Origin: Aerococcus sanguinicola
GTDB taxonomy: Bacteria > Bacillota > Bacilli > Lactobacillales > Aerococcaceae
NCBI RefSeq assembly: GCF_008726925.1
Contig: NZ_VYWO01000002.1
Location: forward strand, 124,001 to 188,000
Direction of reading: 5' to 3'
Length of the DNA stretch: 64,000 bases
In this document: positions 33,881 to 43,793 of the stretch, piece by piece
Layout: each line of letters opens with the position of its first letter
How positions within the stretch are numbered: position 1 is the stretch's first letter
Position numbers and translations under genes: made by a program
Notes under the pieces: generated by a model
Databases searched by the model: none
What the model was told of the DNA's origin: nothing
Seen by the model: the letters and a program-made list of their open reading frames with translations, nothing else

Positions 33881-36800
33881 TTATTTTTTGGACCGGCTTG
33901 GTTTTTTAGTGAGGGTGAATAGGAAGCCGATGCCTGCGAGGGCAAGGCCAAGACCTAGGCTTGGACTCTGGCTAGAGAGTTGTGGGAGCTTCTCTTGCTT
34001 GGCAGGATCTGCCTTGGTCTTATCAGCGGTGGTTTGCTTGCTTTGTCCACCGGTCGCAGGGTCAACTTTAATTGCCGTTACTTTTTGATCAGATCGACTG
34101 GCAACTTGGGCTTCGCTACTTTGTTCTTGTGCACCTGCTTGAGGCTTATCAGCTTGTGGCGTCACTGGGCGACCAGGTCGACTTTCTGAGCCTGGCGCTT
34201 CTACGCTGCCCTCTGCTGGGGTGGTTGAGCTTGGGCTTGTTGGAGTAGCTGGATCGCCCTGGCTGTCATCTTCAGTGCTGGTCCCAGTGCCAGTGTTAGT
34301 GTTGGTGTTGCCACCGCCTGGGCGTGTTTGGTCTGGCGCCACTTTTGGCGTTTCTAAGCGGTAGTCCGCAATGGTTCCAGAAACCTCGTAGGCAGCAAGT
34401 AAGTGGGCCTGGCCATCTGGGGATTGGTCAGCTGGGACGAAGTAGAGGCCTTCAGGAGACACATCTTGGAAGCTTGGGTCGTAGATGTAATCAACGAAGT
34501 GTGGTTGGTAAGGATCGCTCACATCGTAGACCATCATCCCACCTGAGCGTTCTAAGGCGATGAAGGCATAAGGCTTGCCGTTTAGATAACCGACAACCGC
34601 TGTCTCAGGTTCAGCTCCTTTGTTATCACTCCGAGAATCTGGATTGGCGACTCTTTGTCCCTTTTCTAATTCAATTTCACTGTTAAAGAGATCCGGGTTG
34701 ATGGACTGGATGAGGCGTTCGAAGTCATTGCCACTGTCATAGATCATTTCCAGGTCAGAGGCACGGAGGATGGAGAAGGACCGACCACCAAAGGCCACCA
34801 GGGCATTGTGGGTATCTCCGGTCTTGAATGGGTGGGCTGTGGTGACACGGAGACGGCCTAATTGGTCATCATCGAAGAGGCCTTGGGCAACCGCTTGGTC
34901 AAGTTCTTCTTGGCTATAGCCTTGGTAGTACTTGGCATCCAAGTCAATTAAGCCGGCTTTGGCTAAGTCTTTTACCCGAACTTCTTCAGAGTAACCACTG
35001 TAATCTTGGGCATCCCCTTCATTTGGAAGGACGAGGTAGCTTTCACCATCTACTTCAAAGAGAGCGATGGCATCGGGTTGGTGGAGGGCTAGGACCGGAA
35101 CTTTCCGCGATTCATGCTTGTCATCACGGTCGGAAGGATCAATGTAGTCGTTTTCCAGCGAGTGGTCTTTGTAGCCTAGGGACTTCACCAGGTCGAAGCG
35201 CCGTTCAGGGATATTGAACTTGGCGATAGCGTTGACTTCCTGCAGGCTAACATAGGCGTACTGGTCGTTTTGGTCAATGACCAGGTATTCAGGCTCCATA
35301 TTGCGAGCAAAATGACTGGCATCTGGCCCTAATTGACGGAGGTCTTCTGGCATATCTGCTTCGGTCAGTTCAATGGTTGTGACTTGGTCCTGGCTAATAG
35401 GGCTGAAGTCAGCTGGGATTTCGATGACGGAGATGCTCCCGGCTGGATTAACCGTGTAATCATCGTTCGGTTCCCCTTCGTTAGCCACTAGGACTAGGTC
35501 GCCCTTGTGGGTAAATTGCAGGTTATCAGGGAGGGCGCCGACTTGAACATGGCTAATATAGTCGCCATCAGCGGTGAAGAAGGCCACATTGCCTGGGTCT
35601 GTCTTATCGAGGGCAGGGGCGCTGACTGCGAAGATTTGCCCGCTTGGATGGAGGGCGATACTGGTCAGGTCGCTTGCGGTCAGGCCAAGGTCTTTAAGCA
35701 AGAGCCGGCGTTTTAGCGGCATGACACCAGACTGGCTGGCATCGATAATGTCGATGGCTTTCTCATGGCCGTTAATGGAATAGATGGTCTCTTGGCTTGG
35801 GTTGTAGACCACAATCTCAGTGCCGCCTTCGTCGAAAGGTGCCCCGCTCTCATAGCGTCCAACTTCTTCGACCTTGAAGGCGTCGTTCTCCAGACTATGG
35901 ATGGTGCGTTCAGGCGCATCAGCTTGGACTAAGTCGGCGAAGTCAGCCTGGGTGATAGGGATAATCCGCTCTTGAGGGAGTGGGTCGGCGTATTGCTTGA
36001 GAAGTTCTTGGCCGCCCGCTTCAATATGAGCCATAACCACTTGGTCGAGCGATGGCCCTTCTTCTCGAGCCCCACTTAACATATCATAGCCGTCCCCACC
36101 TTGAGCGAGGAAGTCATTGGTCGCCATATAATAGGTTCGGCTGCCATCGTTAGGGATAAGCTCGTAATCGCCTGTCTGAGGGTCACGGAGGTAAACCCCT
36201 AGCACGCGATGGTGACGGTCTTCAGCTGTAGGGTCAAAGTAGACCTTGATATCGGATGAGACTTGTAAGAAGCCACCGAGGGCATTGAGGGCAGGTAGGC
36301 CAGAATCTTCATCGATCGGGTCGACCCGGTTACCTTCTGCCTGGCTCCCAAAACCTTCTGTCGTTGGGGCGGAGTAGGCCAAGTTGAACATATCATAGAT
36401 TTGTTGACCAGTGACTTCGATTTGGGATTGGATATTACCGAAAGGAAGAACAGCGATGACATCACCTTCTGTAATCGGCTCGTCCTTAGCAATCTCTTCA
36501 CGGATCCCGCCCCCATTAATCATGGCGAAGTCGGTTGGATTGTTGAAACCACCCTCACGGCCATAAGCGACCATGGCATCCGTGATGAGGTTGCCTAGGT
36601 TGGTTTCATGTGAGCGGACATAATTGCGGCGGCCGTTTAGGAAGACCGGGTTATTAGCCACAAGTTCGCGGGAAGTTTCACTTTCATAATTAGACCGGGC
36701 TTCATTGATGATGGCTTCAATTTGAGGGTCCGTCTTGCCATCTAAGCTCTGGCGGACTTCTTCAGCTGAGACTAGGCGTCCCTTGGCTGAACCCGGTTGC

Positions 36801-37846
36801 TTAGGATCGAATTGGATGACCCCGATATTATTGAGGGCAGTCCCTGTTTGAGCATAGAAGACGTTCCCATAAGTTTTGCCCCCTGGAACGGCTGTATGGG
36901 AATGGCCATCGATCAGGATAATTTGATAAGGGTCAAAGCGCTCTAAGGCGTCGAGGGCTTCAGCTAACCGGTCTCCCCGCCATTCTGGACGCGTGGCTGG
37001 GTCGATACCGAGGTGGGCGAGGACCACATAGGCATCTTCCTGGACACTTTCGTCATCTAAGAGCCGGTTGAGCTCCTTAATGGTTGCTTCGATTGGAGGG
37101 GCAAAGGTCATCCCTTCAACATTCTTGGGATGGGTCTTATAAGCTGTTTCAGGCGTGGTAACACCGACAACCCCCAAGTTGAAGTTATTAGTATGGACAT
37201 TGACGGAAGGGTTGAAGACGGGCTGCCCATCTTTTTCAACATTGGCTGAGAGGACAGGAAATTCGAGGACATTCTCGTAGGACCGGGCAGTCTCTTCGCC
37301 AAAGTCAAACTCATGGTTACCCACTGTCATGGCATCATAGCCTGCTTCCTTCATGGCCTGGGCCATAGTGTAGCCCTTGTCATGGTTGGAGAGAGGGAGA
37401 CCTTGGAAGGCATCGCCAGCGTCAAAAACAGCGTCCGCTTCGATCTGGTCGAAGTAAGCAGAGGCTTGGGCCATGCCTGTGACTTTTTGATTGTCGGCCG
37501 AGCCTTCTGCTTCCAGGCGGCCGTGCATGTCATTGGTATGGGCGATGGTGATCAATTGGGTATTGGTCGTCGGTTGCTTGGCCTGAGCTTCATTCTTGCT
37601 TGGCGCTGTTTGGTCGCTAGTTGTAGAATCTGAACTGGCTTTCCCTGCACTGCCAGCAGTTTCTCCTGAAGCCGACGAAGGGGAGGGCGTACTTTCACCG
37701 GATGGGCTGACTTCCCCCGTTGAGTTATCAGGGCTCGTCTGGTTTTCTTGCGCCTCAACTTCCTGGCTGGCTAAGCTAAAGCTAGTTAAGGCAAAGAGAG
37801 TGGTCAATAGCACGCGGGGTGCTCGGTAGATGGCTGGACGTTTCAT
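33881..37846 (-). CDS. Cell-wall 5'-nucleotidase fused to a choice-of-anchor I (beta-propeller-like) domain
   Basis: A 1,321-residue surface protein. A signal peptide (cleavage near VEA-32) is followed by a Ser/Thr/Pro linker, then a calcineurin-like metallophosphoesterase with IAHTNDMHGR, DAGDAFQG, TVGNHEFDFG, LAHLGID and DGHSHT metal motifs, then the 5'-nucleotidase C-terminal domain (NGGGIREEI, VLPFGN). Residues about 660-1180 form a choice-of-anchor I domain (LVLVANEGEPNDDY, YVSLQEVNAIAKFNI). A disordered Thr/Pro/Gln tail leads to LPQLS, a hydrophobic segment and KKPSRSKK. It should release phosphate from extracellular nucleotides, and in related pathogens such enzymes make immunosuppressive adenosine. 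AAGGAGG precedes the ATG, and a PhoP-like box lies upstream. Confidence 0.87.
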   Translation of the reverse strand: MKRPAIYRAPRVLLTTLFALTSFSLASQEVEAQENQTSPDNSTGEVSPSGESTPSPSSASGETAGSAGKASSDSTTSDQTAPSKNEAQAKQPTTNTQLITIAHTNDMHGRLEAEGSADNQKVTGMAQASAYFDQIEADAVFDAGDAFQGLPLSNHDKGYTMAQAMKEAGYDAMTVGNHEFDFGEETARSYENVLEFPVLSANVEKDGQPVFNPSVNVHTNNFNLGVVGVTTPETAYKTHPKNVEGMTFAPPIEATIKELNRLLDDESVQEDAYVVLAHLGIDPATRPEWRGDRLAEALDALERFDPYQIILIDGHSHTAVPGGKTYGNVFYAQTGTALNNIGVIQFDPKQPGSAKGRLVSAEEVRQSLDGKTDPQIEAIINEARSNYESETSRELVANNPVFLNGRRNYVRSHETNLGNLITDAMVAYGREGGFNNPTDFAMINGGGIREEIAKDEPITEGDVIAVLPFGNIQSQIEVTGQQIYDMFNLAYSAPTTEGFGSQAEGNRVDPIDEDSGLPALNALGGFLQVSSDIKVYFDPTAEDRHHRVLGVYLRDPQTGDYELIPNDGSRTYYMATNDFLAQGGDGYDMLSGAREEGPSLDQVVMAHIEAGGQELLKQYADPLPQERIIPITQADFADLVQADAPERTIHSLENDAFKVEEVGRYESGAPFDEGGTEIVVYNPSQETIYSINGHEKAIDIIDASQSGVMPLKRRLLLKDLGLTASDLTSIALHPSGQIFAVSAPALDKTDPGNVAFFTADGDYISHVQVGALPDNLQFTHKGDLVLVANEGEPNDDYTVNPAGSISVIEIPADFSPISQDQVTTIELTEADMPEDLRQLGPDASHFARNMEPEYLVIDQNDQYAYVSLQEVNAIAKFNIPERRFDLVKSLGYKDHSLENDYIDPSDRDDKHESRKVPVLALHQPDAIALFEVDGESYLVLPNEGDAQDYSGYSEEVRVKDLAKAGLIDLDAKYYQGYSQEELDQAVAQGLFDDDQLGRLRVTTAHPFKTGDTHNALVAFGGRSFSILRASDLEMIYDSGNDFERLIQSINPDLFNSEIELEKGQRVANPDSRSDNKGAEPETAVVGYLNGKPYAFIALERSGGMMVYDVSDPYQPHFVDYIYDPSFQDVSPEGLYFVPADQSPDGQAHLLAAYEVSGTIADYRLETPKVAPDQTRPGGGNTNTNTGTGTSTEDDSQGDPATPTSPSSTTPAEGSVEAPGSESRPGRPVTPQADKPQAGAQEQSSEAQVASRSDQKVTAIKVDPATGGQSKQTTADKTKADPAKQEKLPQLSSQSPSLGLGLALAGIGFLFTLTKKPSRSKK

Positions 37847-37890
37847 AGAATCCTCCTTAATATCATGCTAAGTTCATCCTATCAAAGGAT

Positions 37891-37929
37891 TGTAAAAAGT
37901 TCGTATCCTTTATGTAAATCTTAGGTAAA
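37891..37929 (-). promoter_or_regulatory. PhoP-like box of four 11-bp-spaced repeats upstream of the 5'-nucleotidase gene
   Basis: On the minus strand the six-base repeats are TTTACC (37929-37924), TTTACA (37918-37913), GATACG (37907-37902, weak) and TTTACA (37896-37891), each separated by exactly 5 bp. Gram-positive PhoP binds direct repeats like TT(A/T)ACA with this spacing. It lies 45 bp before the nucleotidase start. Confidence 0.6.
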
Positions 37930-38063
37930 TCCTCCTATTAAGGGCTTCTGCTGGCAAGCTTTAGAAAGAGTCTAGGAATTATTTAAGCTTGGGAAAAGCG
38001 CTTGCTTAAATCCTTCAATTATATGAAAATAGACATAAGACTTATTTTTTAAGGAGGAAGACC

Positions 38064-38600
38064 ATGCGTCAACGTGGATTTGAAGTGATTCAGGACTATG
38101 CCCAAGCTGGCATTCATTTGCCCCAGCGTGCCACCAAGCAAGCGGCGGGCTATGATATTGAGGCCGGGGAGACCGTAACGATTCCCTCTTTTTGGCGGGG
38201 AGCCATCGCTTATGTCTTCAGTCAATGGCCGGAATTTAAGGGCAAGGACTGGGGAGAAGTTAAGGAAGAGATTATGAAGCCAACCCTGGTGCCAACAGGG
38301 CTCAAGGCTTATATGGGGGCGGATGAATATCTGCAGCTGACTTGCCGGTCCAGTAACCCCCTCAAGCGCTATCTGACCCTACCGAATGGGATTGGTATTA
38401 TCGATAGCGATTATTATAATAATGCTGGTAATGAAGGCCACATCTATGTCCAATTATTGAACTTTGGTCTGACTGATGTGACAGTCAAGAAGGGGGAACG
38501 GATTGCCCAAGGGATCTTCCTGCCCTTCTTGAAGACCGACCAAGACCAGGGCGACCAGGCCTCTGACCGCCAAGGGGGCTTCGGCAGTTCTGGCCAGTAG
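38064..38600 (+). CDS. dut: dUTP diphosphatase
   Basis: Trimeric enzyme that hydrolyses dUTP to dUMP and pyrophosphate, keeping uracil out of DNA. All five family motifs are present: AAGYDIEAGE (1), CRSSNPLK (2), GIGIIDSDYYNN (3), KGERIAQGIF (4) and RQGGFGSSG (5, the P-loop-like arm). The 178-residue length includes an insert after motif 1 (about residues 45-80) that is common in Gram-positive enzymes. GGAGG precedes the ATG. It is followed after 30 bp by radA, so DNA-maintenance genes are grouped in one transcript. Confidence 0.93.
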   Translation: MRQRGFEVIQDYAQAGIHLPQRATKQAAGYDIEAGETVTIPSFWRGAIAYVFSQWPEFKGKDWGEVKEEIMKPTLVPTGLKAYMGADEYLQLTCRSSNPLKRYLTLPNGIGIIDSDYYNNAGNEGHIYVQLLNFGLTDVTVKKGERIAQGIFLPFLKTDQDQGDQASDRQGGFGSSGQ

Positions 38601-38630
38601 GAGCTGTAATTAAGGAAAGGAGACGAATGC

Positions 38631-40013
38631 ATGGCGAAGAAGGAAAGGGTCTTGTATACCTGCCAGGCTTGTGGGTATGAGTCCCCTCAATGGTACGGCC
38701 GCTGCCCCCAGTGTGGGGCTTGGAACCAGATGGAAGAAGAGCGGATTGGTGGTGAAGCGATCCGCCATCCGGAAGACCGTCGCGCCTACCGCAGTGCCGA
38801 CCACAAGGCCCAGCGTATCAATGAGGTCAAAGGGGAGGAGGAAGCACGAACCCAGACGGACCTGGTGGAGCTCAACCGGGTCCTAGGCGGGGGCGTCGTG
38901 GCAGGGTCTCTCGTGCTGATCGGGGGCGACCCGGGGATCGGGAAGTCTACCCTCTTACTCCAAGTGGCGACCCAATTGGACAAGAAGGCCGGGCCAGTTC
39001 TCTATGTTTCCGGGGAAGAGAGTGTCCAACAGATCAAGATGCGGGCTGACCGCTTGGGCTTTGAAGCAGCGGACTTCTATGTCTTCGCTGAGACGGACAT
39101 GTCTATGGTGGAAGCGGCAATTGTGGATATCAAACCAGCCTTTGTCATTATTGACTCCATCCAAACCATGCTCCAGCCGGATTCGACCGGGATGGCGGGG
39201 AGTGTGTCCCAGGTGCGGGAGACGACCCAGCGCTTGATGGCCTTGGCTAAGTCGAGCCAGACCGCTATCTTCATTGTGGGACATGTGACCAAGCAGGGGA
39301 ATATTGCGGGCCCTCGCATCCTCGAACATATGGTGGATACGGTCCTCTACCTGGAAGGGGAGAAATACAACTCCTTCCGTATCTTGCGGGCCGTCAAGAA
39401 CCGTTTTGGGTCTACCAATGAAATTGGCGTCTTTGACATGCAAGAAAATGGCCTACACGAGGTGGCCAACCCTAGCCAAATGTTCCTTGAAGAGCGTCTG
39501 ATGGGGGCAAATGGCTCGGCTGTTGTGGCTTCCCTGGAAGGGACTCGAACCTTGCTGACAGAGATCCAGGCCCTGCTCACCCCGACAGCCTTCGGGAATG
39601 CCCGGCGAACAGCCAGTGGCTTGGACTATTCACGGGTGACCCTGATTATGGCTGTTCTCGAGAAGCGGGCAGGCCTCATGCTGCAGAACCAGGATGCCTA
39701 TCTGAAGTCAACAGGCGGGGTCCGCTTGGATGAGCCGGCCATTGACCTGGCCATCGCTGTCGCTATCGCCTCTTCCTATTGGGAGAAAGAGACCCAACCG
39801 ACCGATTGCTTTATCGGTGAAATTGGCTTAACAGGTGAGATCCGCCGGGTGAGTCGGGTGGCTGACCGCATTGCCGAAGCCGAGAATATGGGCTTTAAGC
39901 GCGTCTTTATCCCGCATGGCAATGATGACGCCAAGCTCCACCAGGGCAAGATTGAGGTCATCCCCTCCAAAACCCTGCGAAATGTTCTTAATTTGGTTTT
40001 TCCACGTGGATAG
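38631..40013 (+). CDS. radA: DNA repair protein RadA (Sms)
   Basis: RecA-like ATPase that promotes branch migration of recombination intermediates. Order of parts: a C4 zinc finger (CQACGY...CPQC) at residues 9-30, a RecA core with Walker [11 protein letters not shown] near 100-110 and Walker [10 protein letters not shown], the RadA signature [13 protein letters not shown] near 255, and a Lon-like C-terminal domain ([20 protein letters not shown]). The 460-residue length is standard. GAAAGGAG precedes the ATG. In many Firmicutes radA is followed by the PIN/TRAM gene, as here. Confidence 0.95.
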   Translation: MAKKERVLYTCQACGYESPQWYGRCPQCGAWNQMEEERIGGEAIRHPEDRRAYRSADHKAQRINEVKGEEEARTQTDLVELNRVLGGGVVAGSLVLIGGDPGIGKSTLLLQVATQLDKKAGPVLYVSGEESVQQIKMRADRLGFEAADFYVFAETDMSMVEAAIVDIKPAFVIIDSIQTMLQPDSTGMAGSVSQVRETTQRLMALAKSSQTAIFIVGHVTKQGNIAGPRILEHMVDTVLYLEGEKYNSFRILRAVKNRFGSTNEIGVFDMQENGLHEVANPSQMFLEERLMGANGSAVVASLEGTRTLLTEIQALLTPTAFGNARRTASGLDYSRVTLIMAVLEKRAGLMLQNQDAYLKSTGGVRLDEPAIDLAIAVAIASSYWEKETQPTDCFIGEIGLTGEIRRVSRVADRIAEAENMGFKRVFIPHGNDDAKLHQGKIEVIPSKTLRNVLNLVFPRG

Positions 40014-40159
40014 TGGCCCTAACTAAGAATTAGTGATAAAATACTAAAAGGTATTTAGTGAGATGATAAGTCCTTCTTATCTTAATGACTGATTTTTTCT
40101 TTAAGCTGGGAAGGACTGACTTGCTAGATCCAATGCATTAAATTAAAGGAGGTGACGAC

Positions 40160-41317
40160 ATGGAACAGAATAAATGGAATACGGCGGTGACAGCTTTATT
40201 TTTAATTTTAGGGGCAGGAACAGGCTATTATTCCTTACCTAAAGTTTGGCAATTATTTAATTTTCAATCGACATTATTGAACCATCCCATCGTCAACATG
40301 CTTTTAGGGGCCCTTATTTTCTTCCTTGTCATTGTCTTATTACGTCCGGTTTACGATCGCTTTTTGGAGCGTTTGCGCATTGAGATTGAGAAGGTCTCTT
40401 TGTCCAATATCCTTCTCTATACGCTAGGGATAGTCGCTGGACTGATTGTCGCTTGGTTGGTGAGCTTGCCGATTTCGGCCTTGAACTGGCCGGTAATCTC
40501 TAACATTCTCCCCATCCTGCTCTCGATTCTCTTCGCCTACATCGGTTTTATGACCATTCGCCTGAAGGGTGGGGATATTAAGACCTTCTTCTCCAATATG
40601 ACCCTGACCCGGCGTGAAGTGGTTGAAAGCGCCAGCCAGGAGGAGGAGACCCAGCAGGCCGTTCAAGACGATAAGCCAGAAGAATTAGCCCTCTTAGAGC
40701 CCAAGGATTTCACGATTTCCTTTAAGCCTTACAAGATCCTAGATACCAGTGTGATTATCGACGGTCGGATCTTAGATATCCTGAAGACAGGCTTTATCGA
40801 GGGGGTTGTCGTGGTTCCTAACTTCGTCCTCAAAGAACTCCAGTATATTGCGGATTCAGCAGCAAGCGAGAAAAGAGTGCGCGGGCGTCGCGGCTTAGAT
40901 GTCCTAAACGCCATGCAAGACTTGGATCAAATTACCGTGGAATTCTATACCGGAGACTTCGAAGAGGAAGAAGAAGTGGACCTCAAATTGATTCTGCTGA
41001 CCAAGAAGCTAGACGGGGTCCTGGTAACCAATGACTATAATCTGAATAAGGTTAGCCAGTTCCACCAAATTAAGGTCCTGAACATCAATGAATTAGCCAA
41101 TGCCATGAAAACAGTGGTGGTCCCTGGTGACCACTTGTCCGTTCGCATCCTCAAACCGGGAACCGAACGCCAGCAAGGAGTCGGTTACCTCAACGACGGC
41201 ACCATGATTGTTGTCGAAGAAGGCAAGCATCACATGGATGAACACCTGGACGTCGAAGTCACCAGCGCCATCCAAACCAATGCCGGCAAAATGATCTTTG
41301 CCAAAATCGCTGAGTAA
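40160..41317 (+). CDS. Membrane PIN/TRAM domain protein (YacL family)
   Basis: A 385-residue protein with four hydrophobic helices in the first 135 residues, a PIN nuclease-like domain at about 185-300 (ILDTSVIIDGRILDI gives the acidic metal residues, with VTNDYNLNK later) and a C-terminal TRAM RNA-binding domain (GVGYLNDGTMIVVEEGKHHM). This is the YacL/PilT-N architecture; the RNA substrate is unknown. AAAGGAGGTGA precedes the ATG, and the 146-bp gap after radA may hold a separate weak promoter. The TAA stop is five bases before the GGGTGTGAG box of a hairpin array, and no standard terminator is present. Confidence 0.88.
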   Translation: MEQNKWNTAVTALFLILGAGTGYYSLPKVWQLFNFQSTLLNHPIVNMLLGALIFFLVIVLLRPVYDRFLERLRIEIEKVSLSNILLYTLGIVAGLIVAWLVSLPISALNWPVISNILPILLSILFAYIGFMTIRLKGGDIKTFFSNMTLTRREVVESASQEEETQQAVQDDKPEELALLEPKDFTISFKPYKILDTSVIIDGRILDILKTGFIEGVVVVPNFVLKELQYIADSAASEKRVRGRRGLDVLNAMQDLDQITVEFYTGDFEEEEEVDLKLILLTKKLDGVLVTNDYNLNKVSQFHQIKVLNINELANAMKTVVVPGDHLSVRILKPGTERQQGVGYLNDGTMIVVEEGKHHMDEHLDVEVTSAIQTNAGKMIFAKIAE

Positions 41318-41322
41318 AGATA

Positions 41323-41569
41323 GGGTGTGAGGGCTGGCGTTTAGCTTTCCTTCACTGGAACAAGTCACCAGAGCAGTCTGCAAGACTGCGGCGGGGACTT
41401 GTGAAGTGACAGGAAAGCTGCCAGACCGAACCCGACTAAACAGGGTGAGAGACTTGGCGGTTAGGCTCGGATGATTGGAGCAAGTCAGAATAAGAGCGAA
41501 GTAGTCGCTCGTTTCTGACTTGTGAAATCACTCCGAGTCTGCCAAGTCGAACCCAACTAAGGGTGTGAG
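41323..41569 (+). repeat. Long-hairpin repeat array 5: two units plus a remnant
   Basis: Units at 41323-41441 and about 41442-41560, then a lone opening box at 41561-41569. Outer arms are GG-CTGGC/GCCAG-ACC (one bulge) and ACTTGGC/GCCAAGT. The first has the AGCTTTCC/GGAAAGCT inner type and the second the GAGCGAA/TTCGCTC-like type. The linker 41570-41662 has no gene. Confidence 0.88.
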
Positions 41570-41662
41570 GGCGCACGATCAAACCACAAATAGCTTCCGA
41601 CAGTGTGGCTTGCCAGCGTAATTCCATTAGAATACAGAAAAACCTATTTTTTAATAAGAATT

Positions 41663-41693
41663 AACAAGCTAGCAAGGTCTTGGCTAGCTTGTT
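41663..41693. other. AACAAGCTAGC hairpin in repeat island
   Basis: AACAAGCTAGC (41663-41673) pairs perfectly with GCTAGCTTGTT (41683-41693). It occupies the same place between linker and 41-bp array as the two related hairpins. Confidence 0.75.
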
Positions 41694-41735
41694 TTCATTA
41701 TGGCGAGTGGGGGCAGCTTGTCTAGCAGCGAGCCA

Positions 41736-41940
41736 ATTTGCTAATGGAGGCCTTGTTAGCAAATTGCTGTTGTGCTACTTGCTAATGGAGGCTTTGTTAG
41801 CAAATTGCTGTTGTCCTACTTGCTAATGGGGGCTTTGTTAGCAAATTGCTACCGTTCTACTTGCTAACAGAAGGTCTAATCGCAAGTTACCGTTATCCTA
41901 CTTGCCAATGGAAGCTTTGTTAGCAAGTCGGGAAGACCCA
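41736..41940. repeat. Tandem 41-bp palindromic units, array 3
   Basis: Five units with an exact 41-bp period (starts 41736, 41777, 41818, 41859, 41900). The form is ACTTGCTAA, a variable 10-12 bp centre, TTAGCAAGT or TTAGCAAAT, and an 11-bp spacer. The arms pair perfectly in several units. This is the reverse orientation of the arrays at 14131 and 32163. Confidence 0.9.
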
Positions 41941-42007
41941 AGCTAGCTATATTTTTCCTATGCTTTTGAACCAAGCTGCATTTTCTTAGAGGAATCTGCT
42001 CAAGAAA

Positions 42008-42036
42008 TTGTTCTAAGCTGGGGATTGCGTTATAAT
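42008..42036 (+). promoter_or_regulatory. Promoter of gltX
   Basis: TTGTTC (42008-42013) and TATAAT (42031-42036) with 17 bp spacing, about 75 bp before the start codon. No T-box leader is visible. Confidence 0.72.
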
Positions 42037-42111
42037 GGATAAGGAAAAATGTTCCTTCGACAGGGAGGGCATTGGATTAAGAAAAATATTTTGATGAGGA
42101 GAGAAGTTTGA

Positions 42112-43581
42112 ATGGCAGATAAAGTTAGAGTACGCTATGCACCGAGTCCAACCGGGCACTTACACATCGGGAATGCGCGTACCGCATTGTTCAACTACCT
42201 ATACGCACGTCACGAAGGTGGCGACTTCATTATTCGGATTGAAGATACTGATAAGAAGCGGAATATTGAAGATGGGGAAAGCAGCCAGTTGGAAAACCTG
42301 ACTTGGTTAGGCATTGATTGGGATGAAGGTCCAGATAAACCCGGTGAGTATGGGCCTTACCGCCAATCTGAACGGGATGAGATCTACCATAAATACCTGG
42401 ACCAGCTACTCGAACAAGGCGATGCTTACTATGCCTTCGATACGGCGGAAGAGTTAGAAGCAGAACGTGAAGCCCAACGTGCTAACGGGGAGATGCCTCA
42501 CTATACAGGGACTTGGCGCGACCGCAGCCAGGAAGAGATTGACCAAGCCCGGGCAGAAGGCCGTCCCGAAACCATCCGTTTCCGCATTCCTGAAGGCCAA
42601 ACCTACCGTTTCGATGATATGGTCAAGGGAGAAGTCAAGTTCGAATCCAAGGATATCAGCGGGGACTTTGTCATTCTGAAGAATGATGGCTCACCAACAT
42701 ATAATTTCGCCGTGGTTGTGGATGACCACCTGATGGGTATCACCCATGTCCTGCGTGGGGACGACCATGTGGCCAATACGCCTAAACAATTGATGATCTA
42801 TGATGCCCTGGGCTGGCAAGCACCTGAGTATGGCCATATGAGTCTGATCACTAATGCGGAAACAGGGAAAAAATTGTCCAAACGGGATGAATCCATCCTT
42901 CAGTTTATCGAACAGTACCGCGATTTAGGCTACTTGCCTGAAGCCATGTTTAACTTCATCACCCTGCTCGGTTGGTCGCCAGTCGGGGAAGACGAAATCT
43001 TCTCCAAGGAAGAATTCATCGAAATGTTCGATCCAGACCGCTTAAGCAAGTCACCAGCTGCCTTCGACAATAAGAAATTGGAATGGATCAATAACCGCTA
43101 CATGAAGGAAAAAGATGCCGAAGCTATCGCAGACTTGGCCATCCCTCACCTTCAAAAGGCGGGTCGAATCTCTGATAATCCAAGCCAGGAAGAGATGGAA
43201 TGGACCAAGAAGTTGATTTCCCTCTACCAGGATGAAATGTCCTATGCAGCTGAAATCGTTCCCCTCTCAGATATGTTCTTCCACGAAGACTTAGAGATTG
43301 CGGATGAAGCCAAGGATGTTCTCAAATCAGAAACAGCGCCTGTTGTCGTTCAAGCCTTCCGCGACAAAGTGGATAGCATTGAACCTTTCACTGAAGAAAA
43401 CATCATGGCAGCCATTAAAGCCGTACAAAAAGAAACCGGCATTAAAGGGAAAAACCTCTACATGCCCCTCCGTGTGGCCACTTCTGGCGAACAACACGGT
43501 CCTTCGATTGGGTTAACCATCGAAGTATTAGGCAAGGATAAGGTAAAACACCACCTGGACCAAGTTTTGGCCCAATTCTAA
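42112..43581 (+). CDS. gltX: Glutamyl-tRNA synthetase
   Basis: Class I synthetase that charges tRNA-Glu; in bacteria of this group it usually also charges tRNA-Gln for later amidation. The HIGH motif is [12 protein letters not shown] at residue 17 and the KMSKS-like motif is KKLSKRDES near residue 258. The C-terminal anticodon-binding helical region ends [16 protein letters not shown]. The 489-residue length is normal. GAGGAG precedes the ATG. The gene is alone, with its own promoter and terminator. Confidence 0.96.
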   Translation: MADKVRVRYAPSPTGHLHIGNARTALFNYLYARHEGGDFIIRIEDTDKKRNIEDGESSQLENLTWLGIDWDEGPDKPGEYGPYRQSERDEIYHKYLDQLLEQGDAYYAFDTAEELEAEREAQRANGEMPHYTGTWRDRSQEEIDQARAEGRPETIRFRIPEGQTYRFDDMVKGEVKFESKDISGDFVILKNDGSPTYNFAVVVDDHLMGITHVLRGDDHVANTPKQLMIYDALGWQAPEYGHMSLITNAETGKKLSKRDESILQFIEQYRDLGYLPEAMFNFITLLGWSPVGEDEIFSKEEFIEMFDPDRLSKSPAAFDNKKLEWINNRYMKEKDAEAIADLAIPHLQKAGRISDNPSQEEMEWTKKLISLYQDEMSYAAEIVPLSDMFFHEDLEIADEAKDVLKSETAPVVVQAFRDKVDSIEPFTEENIMAAIKAVQKETGIKGKNLYMPLRVATSGEQHGPSIGLTIEVLGKDKVKHHLDQVLAQF

Positions 43582-43596
43582 AATAAAGATAAGTAC

Positions 43597-43634
43597 AAAA
43601 GCGGCTCCCTCTACACTTGAAGGGAGCCGCTTTT
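43597..43634 (+). terminator. Intrinsic terminator after gltX
   Basis: AAAAGCGGCTCCCT (43597-43610) pairs perfectly with AGGGAGCCGCTTTT (43621-43634). Confidence 0.9.
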
Positions 43635-43650
43635 GTGTTAAGTTTGCATC

Positions 43651-43748
43651 CTAGTCTGAGCATTCCTTTAGCTGCTGAATCTTGCCTTTGAAAAGCCATG
43701 GGACCGGTTCGGCCAGAATCCCTCAGCTAGCGCGACTTAACTTAGGGC
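43651..43748. repeat. Partial copy of palindromic repeat family 2
   Basis: About the left half of the element seen complete at 5590-5767: TGAGCATTCC..., then GAAAAGCCATGGGACCGGTTCGG and CCCTCAGCTAGCGCGACTTAA. The right half is absent. Confidence 0.7.
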
Positions 43749-43793
43749 TGTTTTTGTCAGCTGTGGGATGATTTTGGCAAGTTTCTGTTTTTG

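Noticed and set aside
14131..41940. CRISPR arrays at the 41-bp tandem repeats
   Set aside because: The units are imperfect palindromes with short, similar spacers of about 11 bp, not identical repeats with unique 30-bp spacers, and no cas gene is in the window.
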